The position numbers were made by a program, and so were the translations under genes. A stretch of DNA of 5,372 nt from Mageeibacillus sp. UBA1193 (GTDB lineage Bacteria; Bacillota; Clostridia; Saccharofermentanales; Saccharofermentanaceae), in NCBI GenBank assembly GCA_002310155.1, contig DBYF01000077.1, forward strand, positions 25,216 to 30,587. The letters run 5' to 3'. Every line of letters starts with the position of its first letter. Positions within the stretch are counted from its first letter, which is position 1. Below the pieces are notes generated by a model. It ran no database searches. It had not been told where the DNA came from and was given only the letters and a program-made list of their open reading frames with translations. Shown here one piece after another: positions 1 through 5,372 of the stretch.

Positions 1-1040
1 TTGCCGGCATCATCGACAAGCAGGGATCCCTCACGAACAGAAGGTTTATCCTGATCTCCGTATTCACGATCCTTCTGGGATCTGTCATCCTTCTCTTTTC
101 CGAGAACAATAAGCTCGTGATCTTCCCGGTCTTCGCGCTGATCTACATGATCCAGTTCGCCTACCAGCCGGTCATGACGGCACTCTGTTTCGAGTATCAG
201 AAGGCGGGATGTTCCATCATGTACGGTCTCGCGAGAGGTCTCGGATCAGCAAGTTTCGCCGTCACATCCGCTTTCATCGGAGGACTCATCGAGGATCACG
301 GGATCAAACTTCTTCTTTACATCAACATTGGTGTGATGGTCCTGTCGGCACTGCTGGTCTTTACTTTCAGAAAGCCCGCCGTGGAGAAGAAAGATACTGA
401 AGAGGGATCAGGAAATGCGTCCCGCAGCAGTTCTTTTCCCGAATTCATAAAAACCTATCCCGCATTCTCTCTCTTCCTGATCGGGGTCGTCTGCTTCTTC
501 TTCGCGCATAACATGATCAATGACTTCATGATCCAGATCATCCGGAATCTCGGAGGCGCGGAAAAAGAACTGGGTTATGCCAACTTCCTTCAGGCGATCC
601 TGGAGCTTCCCGTCATGGCGTTCATCGGCCTGATCCTGAAGAAGTTCACTTCTAAGGCTCTTCTTCTCTTCTCGGGTATCGCTTTCCTTGTGAAGATCAT
701 CATCCTGATCTTCGCGACCAATATGGGACATATGTATCTGAGCCAGTCCTGCCAGCTGTTCGCGTACGCGGTCTTTATTCCGGCAGCCGCGTACTATGTC
801 AGTAAGACGATGTCGGATCGTGATCAAGTAAAGGGACAGGCATTCATCACCAGTGCCATCACTATGGGCGGCGTATTCTCAAATCTTTTCAGCGGCGTGA
901 TCCTGGATAACTTCGGCATCCGTCCGATGCTGGTCACGGGCACGGCCGTCTGCGCGATCGGAGTGTGCATCGGGATCTATGCGCTCCTCAAGCTTCCCGC
1001 CAGAAGAGCAGCATCTTCCGATCAGCAGTTCCCGGTATAA
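1..1040 (+). CDS. MFS transporter, LacY/PPP-like (5' partial)
   Basis: Integral membrane transporter of the major facilitator superfamily; substrate not identifiable. The reading frame is open from base 3, so the gene starts left of the window; the internal GTG at 117 is not a likely start because 38 in-frame, membrane-like residues precede it. The visible 345 residues begin with a loop 2-3 motif-A-like segment (GIIDKQG, then RR), followed by about ten hydrophobic segments near 15-32, 38-57, 77-96, 101-121, 155-172, 192-211, 218-237, 244-265, 279-300 and 308-330. A charged central loop (about 123-150) separates the two halves. This fits TM3-TM12 of a 12-helix protein of about 400 residues with TM1-2 missing. 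The sequence YGLARGLGS before TM5 and the segment DRDQVKGQAF before TM11 resemble the LacY/3-phenylpropionate-type MFS branch. It ends in TAA and overlaps the convergent amrS by 19 bases. Fold assignment is firm; subfamily is tentative. Confidence 0.85.
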   Translation, partial: AGIIDKQGSLTNRRFILISVFTILLGSVILLFSENNKLVIFPVFALIYMIQFAYQPVMTALCFEYQKAGCSIMYGLARGLGSASFAVTSAFIGGLIEDHGIKLLLYINIGVMVLSALLVFTFRKPAVEKKDTEEGSGNASRSSSFPEFIKTYPAFSLFLIGVVCFFFAHNMINDFMIQIIRNLGGAEKELGYANFLQAILELPVMAFIGLILKKFTSKALLLFSGIAFLVKIIILIFATNMGHMYLSQSCQLFAYAVFIPAAAYYVSKTMSDRDQVKGQAFITSAITMGGVFSNLFSGVILDNFGIRPMLVTGTAVCAIGVCIGIYALLKLPARRAASSDQQFPV

Positions 1041-1882
1041 ACGAAGTTCAGTTTCTCACGAGCGATTTCCGCGAGTGCATATACATCCTTCACTGGCGTG
1101 GCAGATCTGTCAGTCATATGGAATCTCGGGAAGAATCTGGAGATGTGAAGCGGGATATCAGATCCGATGGTCTTCCCGGCTTTATCACTGAGTTCCGCGA
1201 CCCATGACGTAAGTTCCCTCATCTCCTCCGGCGAGTCATTCTCTCCCGGTACGATCAACGTCGTCAGCTCCACATGACAGACCTTCGCGGCTTCTCTGAT
1301 AAAGCGCTTCGTCATCTCGAAACTGCCGTCTAAGACTTTGTTATAGTAGTTCTCCGTGAATCCCTTAAGATCGATATTCATCGCGTCGATGTATGGTGCC
1401 AGTTCCTCCAGAACCGGAAGCTCCGCGGTACCGTTGGTCACCATGACATTTTTCAGTCCTTTCTCATGCGCGAGCTTCGCCGTATCCCTGACGAACTCAT
1501 ACCCGATGAGCGGTTCATTATATGTATACGCGATCCCGATATTTCCCTCAGATCTGTACTTCTCCGCGATCCGCACAAGCGTCTCCGGAGTGATCGTCTC
1601 GGCAGTATCCGAAAACCGCAGGGCTTCTTCACCCCACGAGATCTCACTGTTCTGGCAGAAAGGGCATCTCAAGTTACAGCCATAGCTTCCGACAGAGAGG
1701 ATATTCGAGCCCGGGAAGAATCTCCGCAGCGGTTTCTTTTCGATCGGATCAAGCGCGAGCGAAGTGATCCGGCCGTAGTTCGACGCGGTCACCTTCCCGT
1801 CAATACAGATCCTCGCACCGCAGAAACCCAGCTGGCCTTCCTTCAGTTCACAGTGGCGGAAACACACATGGCATCTGGTCAT
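1022..1882 (-). CDS. amrS: AmmeMemoRadiSam system radical SAM enzyme AmrS
   Basis: Cytoplasmic radical SAM protein of the AmmeMemoRadiSam set, related to pyruvate formate-lyase activating enzymes; its substrate is not established to my knowledge. The 286-residue protein has the [4Fe-4S] motif CX3CX2C at C69, C73 and C76 within GCNLRCPFCQN. An N-terminal cysteine set C4, C7, C11 and C21 (CHVCFRHC, then GFC) is typical of this family and may bind a metal or a second cluster. Further family landmarks are YTYNEPLIG (119-127), MVTNGTAE (147-154), NIDLKGF (169-175), LIVPGEND (209-216), HISRFFP (246-252) and the end VYTGNC. The ATG start is supported by GGAGG five bases upstream. It lies 13 bases after the LigB-AMMECR1 fusion gene, so the two are surely co-transcribed. 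It lacks the extra C-terminal CPxCG segment that I recall from longer archaeal homologues; the short form looks normal for Clostridia. No terminator hairpin is evident after its stop. Confidence 0.93.
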   Translation of the reverse strand: MTRCHVCFRHCELKEGQLGFCGARICIDGKVTASNYGRITSLALDPIEKKPLRRFFPGSNILSVGSYGCNLRCPFCQNSEISWGEEALRFSDTAETITPETLVRIAEKYRSEGNIGIAYTYNEPLIGYEFVRDTAKLAHEKGLKNVMVTNGTAELPVLEELAPYIDAMNIDLKGFTENYYNKVLDGSFEMTKRFIREAAKVCHVELTTLIVPGENDSPEEMRELTSWVAELSDKAGKTIGSDIPLHISRFFPRFHMTDRSATPVKDVYALAEIAREKLNFVYTGNC

Positions 1883-1887
1883 AGGAA

Positions 1888-1892
1888 CCTCC
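1888..1892 (-). promoter_or_regulatory. Ribosome binding site of amrS
   Basis: Minus-strand GGAGG (plus-strand CCTCC) lies five bases before the amrS ATG and sits inside the 13-base gap after the TGA of the upstream fusion gene. It fixes the amrS start. Confidence 0.8.
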
Positions 1893-1895
1893 GGA

Positions 1896-3290
1896 TCAGA
1901 TGTGGCGGACTACTTCGAAGCGCTGGAGAAAATACTTCTCATGGCTTTGGATACCGCCTTTTCTCATCGCGATGCTGACCTGTTCCTCCGGAGTATCGAC
2001 ACCGTCCAGATCCGGAAGCAGTAGTCCTCTTCTTCCATCACGGGTCGACACGATAACGCCATAACGTTTCACATCGAGCTGGTCGATCGAGTCGATATCC
2101 TCCGCCTCGCCGAGCACGTCAACATTGATCTCGAGCCACGGAAGCTCACTCTCCCTGATGGGATCGAAGCGGGGATCTCTCGTGCTCGCACTGATCGCAT
2201 TCGTCACGATCTCCTGGGCAAGATTTTTCATGGTGGGACCGATCGTACCGATGCATCCTCTGAGCATTCCCTGCTTATGTATCGATACAAAAGCACCCGC
2301 CCTTCTCTCTGTCAGTTCGGAGGGAAGGGCCATCTCCGCCGGGCGGATCTTCTCACCCGTACGGATATAGGTCTCGATCGTTTTTCTCGCCAGGCGGACA
2401 TACTCATCCGATGACGCGATCTGATCTTCGATCTCTTTTTCTTTCTCTTTCAGGCGGATCGCGAGGAACTTTCTTTCAGGATCTTCTCCCTCCTCCGGGT
2501 AGAACGAGCAGATGCCGTAACCGACACCGGTAACATCTTCGTGGGAGAACCTGGTCGCCTTTACTTTCTTTCCATCCCAGGCGCCGGCCATGATGACGAA
2601 GGAGCGGTGACCGCACTCGGCCGCTTTATCACAGAAGGCCTCATCAAAGTCAAAGAGTTCTCCGAAAGAAGCACGCCCCATAACGTCCATGATGCGCTCG
2701 TCGTACTCCGGTCCTTCCTTGGCAAAGCCGTATGGTCCGTAGTCCTGAAGTTTATGCGACAGATCTCCGCTTGCGACGATCACGACCTTGCGGTCGAGAG
2801 CGTTTACCGCGCGTGCGATGATCGTTCCAAGCTTATAGTGATCGGTAAGTGGAAGTCCGGAAAGACCGATGCGAACGATCTTCCCGTCTTTGTATTTGTT
2901 TCTGATAAACCACAGCGGAACCATCGTGCCGTGGTCGAGTTCTTTTTCCTGTTCACCGAGAGTTCCACAGGGGAAGTCCTCGTGATACGAGATCTCCGAG
3001 ATCTTATCGACGAGGTCTTCGTCATAGGTCTCCGAGAATTTCACAGAAGGCGCGCGGAAATTCGCAAAAGACCCTTTCGCACCTTTGCCAGGAGAGATAT
3101 GGAAATAGTCTCCGTAGAGGATGGAATGCGGACTTGTGATCACGATGGTCTCCGGGGCAAGCGATGCGATCTCGTCTGCTACTTTCTCGTAGGAACGGAT
3201 CGTCTGCTCCACCTCTCTTTCTCCCCCGCGTCCGACTTCGGGCACGATCAGGGGCGGATGAGGAACCATAAAAGATGCAAGGACCGGCAT
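1896..3290 (-). CDS. amrA: AmmeMemoRadiSam protein A: LigB/Memo-like dioxygenase domain fused to AMMECR1 domain
   Basis: Two-domain cytoplasmic protein of 464 residues combining two of the three AmmeMemoRadiSam parts; its biochemical role is unsettled. Residues 1-265 resemble class III extradiol dioxygenase (LigB) and Memo proteins: HPPLIVPEVG at 11-20, SPHS with H55, DHGT with H120, and SGDLSHK at 174-180 with D176 and H178, plus E225 and H228 as further candidate metal or active-site residues. A very charged K/E-rich helix (about 279-290) links this to the AMMECR1 domain (about 293-464), identified by LRGCIGT (343-349), the conserved core motif of that family, and by DPRFDP (372-377) and GLLLPD (422-427). 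Human MEMO1 and AMMECR1 are the separate eukaryotic relatives. The ATG start has AGGGAGG eight bases upstream. It lies 26 bases downstream of the phosphoribosyltransferase and 13 bases upstream of amrS. I recall this fused form as common in Clostridia. Whether the dioxygenase-like half is catalytic cannot be told from sequence. Confidence 0.93.
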   Translation of the reverse strand: MPVLASFMVPHPPLIVPEVGRGGEREVEQTIRSYEKVADEIASLAPETIVITSPHSILYGDYFHISPGKGAKGSFANFRAPSVKFSETYDEDLVDKISEISYHEDFPCGTLGEQEKELDHGTMVPLWFIRNKYKDGKIVRIGLSGLPLTDHYKLGTIIARAVNALDRKVVIVASGDLSHKLQDYGPYGFAKEGPEYDERIMDVMGRASFGELFDFDEAFCDKAAECGHRSFVIMAGAWDGKKVKATRFSHEDVTGVGYGICSFYPEEGEDPERKFLAIRLKEKEKEIEDQIASSDEYVRLARKTIETYIRTGEKIRPAEMALPSELTERRAGAFVSIHKQGMLRGCIGTIGPTMKNLAQEIVTNAISASTRDPRFDPIRESELPWLEINVDVLGEAEDIDSIDQLDVKRYGVIVSTRDGRRGLLLPDLDGVDTPEEQVSIAMRKGGIQSHEKYFLQRFEVVRHI

Positions 3291-3298
3291 ACTATCGA

Positions 3299-3305
3299 CC
3301 TCCCT
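3299..3305 (-). promoter_or_regulatory. Ribosome binding site of the LigB-AMMECR1 fusion gene
   Basis: Minus-strand AGGGAGG lies eight bases before the ATG at 3290, within the 26-base gap after the phosphoribosyltransferase stop. It is a near-complete match to the anti-Shine-Dalgarno complement and supports this start. Confidence 0.8.
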
Positions 3306-3316
3306 ACGAAAGATTC

Positions 3317-3880
3317 TTACTCGCTGAGCGGCTCTCCTTTTCCATTAAAGAGCGGGATGGTACCGAGGAATTTGATGTCATCTCTTCTGGCAGCATCGCC
3401 TTCGGCAAGGACACAGACACGGCCTGTAACTGTACCGCCGCACATCTCGATCATTTTCTCCATCGCGCGGAGCGAACCGCCTGTGGAGATAACGTCATCG
3501 ACGATCAGGATACGCTTGCCTTTGATCAGTTCCGCGTCGTCTCTTCCGAGGAAGAGGTTCTGCTTTCCGACTGTCGTGATGGATTCATCGTCCACGGAGA
3601 TCGGATCCGGCATATAGTTTTTCTTTCCCTTTCGGGCAACGAAGTACTTCTCCGCACGGCTCTGGCGCGCCATCTCGTGAGCGAGAGGAATACCCTTGGC
3701 TTCCGCCGTAAAGATATAGTCGTAATTCTCACGCGGCACGAGCTTGAGAAGTTCAGTCGCGCATGCTGTCGTGATCTCAGCGTCGCCGAAGCAGATAAAA
3801 GCGGCGATATAGAGATCATCCGCGATGGGGCAGAGTGGCAGGTCACGTTCCAGACCAGCGATCGTCATTGTGTACTTCAT
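3317..3880 (-). CDS. Purine-type (adenine/xanthine PRT-like) phosphoribosyltransferase
   Basis: Type I phosphoribosyltransferase of 187 residues, expected to join a nucleobase to PRPP in the cytoplasm; clostridial relatives are commonly labelled adenine phosphoribosyltransferase, but base specificity is not provable here. The PRPP-binding loop is ILIVDDVISTGGS at 124-136, with the acidic pair D128-D129. TAEAKGIPLAHEMARQ (58-73) matches the segment in APRT/XPRT enzymes that contacts pyrophosphate, and RKGKKNYM (83-90) takes the place of the basic RKxxKLP loop of APRT. The C-terminal LGTIPLF is also APRT/XPRT-like. I chose the ATG at 3880 because GAGGG lies seven bases upstream. An in-frame ATG two codons earlier sits only one base from that site, and the frame's extension to 4009 adds an S/R-rich, non-homologous stretch lying antisense-free but out of frame within the hydrolase gene. 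It starts 10 bases after the hydrolase stop, indicating co-transcription and probably coupled translation. Confidence 0.9.
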   Translation of the reverse strand: MKYTMTIAGLERDLPLCPIADDLYIAAFICFGDAEITTACATELLKLVPRENYDYIFTAEAKGIPLAHEMARQSRAEKYFVARKGKKNYMPDPISVDDESITTVGKQNLFLGRDDAELIKGKRILIVDDVISTGGSLRAMEKMIEMCGGTVTGRVCVLAEGDAARRDDIKFLGTIPLFNGKGEPLSE

Positions 3881-3887
3881 ATGCATT

Positions 3888-3892
3888 CCCTC
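3888..3892 (-). promoter_or_regulatory. Ribosome binding site of the phosphoribosyltransferase, overlapping the hydrolase stop
   Basis: Minus-strand GAGGG lies seven bases before the ATG at 3880. Its first two bases are the last two of the hydrolase TGA (3891-3893), so terminating ribosomes sit directly on this site. It decides the start at 3880 over the ATG at 3886 and over upstream in-frame starts. Confidence 0.75.
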
Positions 3893-5372
3893 ATTTCTTG
3901 AACTTCGAGATGAACTTCCATGCCTCTTCACAGCTGTGGTGACGGCACTCATGGATCTGGTTGTCGATGCTCGCGAACGCCGTTCTGCAGACGCCGTCTT
4001 CACTGTCATAGTAGTGGACAGTCAGCACTGCATCGCGCGACTCGTCACGGATCTTCTCGATGCGGTCGCCCGGGATGCCCCAGATCGGATCTTCCCAGTT
4101 GTCCTTATTTTCGAAAAGCACTTCTCCGAAATTCTTCTTCAGCTTATTGACCTCAGAAACATACTTCACACGCTCGAGTGAAGAATCCGCCTGGAACGGA
4201 AGTTCCGGAAGATGCGACTTCTCACCGCCCGAGTAGAATACCGGAACAGCGACGGTCTTATTGATGTTTTCTTTCACAGGCTTACCGAAGAAGGAGGTAT
4301 ATACCGGGAACAGCGCGCTGCATGGCATGATGCCCGCGAACACTTCCGGATACTCCTGATAGAGATCCCATGTCTTTCCGGAGCCCATCGAGAAGCCGGT
4401 TCCATAGATGCGGCTCTCATCGATGTTATATCTCTTCTTCAGTCCTTCGATGACCTCGATCGCCTCAGTCGCGGTCATGAACTGATGGTTCTCGACGGAT
4501 ACAAAGAGGAATCCGTATCTGTGTGCGATCTCCCACCACTCCGCGACGAATGTCAGGTACATAGAGGAGTCTCCGCCGCCGTGGCATCCGAAGACCAGCG
4601 GTACCGGACCGTTATCGAAGATATCGTTGTTATAGTAAGCGAAATATCCTACCTTATGCTCTGCGGGTTTTCCCGGAACAAAGTCATTATCTTCCGAAGT
4701 CTTTACGAGCACGGAGCCGACATCCTCGGTCATACCCATCGCCGGGAAGTCCGGTTCGATCTGGATGTTTCCGCACCACATCTTAAACTTCTTAACGAAG
4801 GTATCGAAATCCTTCTCGTATTCCGCAGTCTCCTTGATGAGGAGGTTTTCGCATCCGTCAAAAGCACTGTTGATCTCCGCGGAATTGCCTACACTTAAGA
4901 TCGCGATGTCTTTTCTCTCGACGACCGGAACGACACTTAAGTTCTCCATGGAACACATCGCCGGAGTGATCTCACCCGGGCCCCAGAGGTACTGTCCCTG
5001 AAGCGTCTTAAGAAGATTCTTCGCCACATAATCCGCGGACTTTCCGTAGCTGTAGATATCGGCTCTGAAGATCGCGCCTCTGGCGAAGAATCCTTCAAAT
5101 GTCTGCGTGAAGAAATTGAAGTTCTCGACGATACCATCCTTATACACGGGGATCATCTTGACTTCAGAGATCAGCTCGGCATAGAGCGATTCGTCCGCCT
5201 TTTCCCATCCGCCTTCACAGGTCGGATAGATAAAAAGCACGCTGGAATCTACTGAAGCTGCGATCTTAGAAAGACCCGTCTTCTTTGCAAACTCCACCGC
5301 GCTTTCCATATCCTGCTTCTCTTCCTCGAAGACGAGGAGCAGGGGTGCTCTGAAGGTATAGTTATTTGTCTG
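3891..5372 (-). CDS. Alpha/beta hydrolase, PHB-depolymerase/esterase-like, probable tandem fold (5' partial)
   Basis: Probable carboxylic-ester hydrolase; substrate unknown. The frame runs open through the right edge, so the N-terminus is missing and any signal peptide cannot be judged; the ATG at 5309 is internal because 21 in-frame residues that fit a beta strand precede it. In the visible 493 residues, the C-terminal half has the catalytic signs: VPLVFGCHGGG (257-267) with an HGGG oxyanion motif, then YGTGFSMGSGKTW (323-335) with GxSxG nucleophile Ser328. An acidic residue after strand PVFYSGGE (Glu384) and a His near the end (His474 in NQIHECRHHSC) could complete the triad. The N-terminal half shows a similar but degraded layout: PLLLVF at 10-15 without HGGG, and IYSYGKSAD (106-114) with Ser112 in a GxSxD elbow. 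The gene is the first visible one of the leftward operon, 10 bases before the phosphoribosyltransferase. Hydrolase fold is confident; esterase subfamily and secretion are open. Confidence 0.8.
   Translation of the reverse strand, partial: QTNNYTFRAPLLLVFEEEKQDMESAVEFAKKTGLSKIAASVDSSVLFIYPTCEGGWEKADESLYAELISEVKMIPVYKDGIVENFNFFTQTFEGFFARGAIFRADIYSYGKSADYVAKNLLKTLQGQYLWGPGEITPAMCSMENLSVVPVVERKDIAILSVGNSAEINSAFDGCENLLIKETAEYEKDFDTFVKKFKMWCGNIQIEPDFPAMGMTEDVGSVLVKTSEDNDFVPGKPAEHKVGYFAYYNNDIFDNGPVPLVFGCHGGGDSSMYLTFVAEWWEIAHRYGFLFVSVENHQFMTATEAIEVIEGLKKRYNIDESRIYGTGFSMGSGKTWDLYQEYPEVFAGIMPCSALFPVYTSFFGKPVKENINKTVAVPVFYSGGEKSHLPELPFQADSSLERVKYVSEVNKLKKNFGEVLFENKDNWEDPIWGIPGDRIEKIRDESRDAVLTVHYYDSEDGVCRTAFASIDNQIHECRHHSCEEAWKFISKFKK

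Noticed and set aside
227..236. Perfect 10-base palindrome TCTCGCGAGA
   Set aside because: It encodes part of the conserved GLAR segment before TM5 of the transporter and is isolated; no partner site or regulatory setting is visible.
408..827. Open frame of about 139 codons on the - strand
   Set aside because: Antisense to the transporter; its highly charged composition mirrors hydrophobic codons of the membrane helices.
3291..3316. Possible internal promoter between the phosphoribosyltransferase and the fusion gene
   Set aside because: The gap is only 26 bases and is mostly taken by the ribosome binding site; no -35/-10 pair can be made out.
2541..3617. Long open frame on the + strand (about 358 codons)
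   Set aside because: It lies antisense to the LigB-AMMECR1 gene and the end of the phosphoribosyltransferase, both clearly homologous to known families. Its translation is rich in Arg, His and Asp with no recognisable motif, as expected of a mirror frame.
3275..3901. Open frame of about 208 codons on the + strand
   Set aside because: Antisense to the phosphoribosyltransferase, whose PRPP-binding loop is intact on the other strand.
3881..4009. N-terminal extension of the phosphoribosyltransferase to the ATG at 4009
   Set aside because: The extra 43 residues are S/R/T-rich, overlap the hydrolase C-terminus in another frame, and no family member needs them; the Shine-Dalgarno at 3888-3892 fits the start at 3880.
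4212..4898. Open frame of about 228 codons on the + strand
   Set aside because: Antisense shadow of the hydrolase; no motif or convincing ribosome binding site, and the opposite strand has HGGG and GxSxG in frame.

Overview
The window is almost wholly coding and reads as chromosomal DNA of a Clostridia-type Firmicute, most likely a Lachnospiraceae-like gut or rumen anaerobe. The grounds are strong GGAGG-type ribosome binding sites, tight gene packing, an oxygen-sensitive radical SAM enzyme, and protein styles (short AmrS, LigB-AMMECR1 fusion, XPRT/APRT-like phosphoribosyltransferase) that I associate with that group. Base composition is moderate, roughly half G+C. I see no mobile element, CRISPR array, tRNA or rRNA gene, and no non-coding stretch longer than 26 bases between genes.

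Layout. Bases 1-1040 (+) hold the 3' part of a major facilitator transporter whose start lies left of the window. Everything else is one leftward (-) gene string, read from right to left: an alpha/beta hydrolase cut by the right edge (3891-5372), a purine-type phosphoribosyltransferase (3317-3880), an AmmeMemoRadiSam protein with a LigB/Memo-like domain fused to an AMMECR1 domain (1896-3290), and the AmmeMemoRadiSam radical SAM enzyme AmrS (1022-1882). Gaps between these four genes are 10, 26 and 13 bases, and each downstream gene has its own Shine-Dalgarno, so they look like one operon with its promoter outside the window. The transporter and amrS converge and overlap by 19 bases at their stop ends.

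How the genes may work together. The fusion protein and AmrS together carry the three signature parts of the AmmeMemoRadiSam system (AMMECR1, Memo/LigB-like, radical SAM), a widely conserved set whose biochemical job is, to my knowledge, not settled. The phosphoribosyltransferase directly upstream is the most suggestive partner because it points to a nucleotide or base-related substrate, but this is inference from gene order. The hydrolase heading the visible operon appears to be a tandem of two alpha/beta-hydrolase folds in which only the second keeps a full nucleophile elbow and oxyanion motif. The most noteworthy signals are the AmmeMemoRadiSam-phosphoribosyltransferase-hydrolase neighbourhood, the hydrolase's apparent internal duplication, and a marked excess of GATC tetramers across the window.
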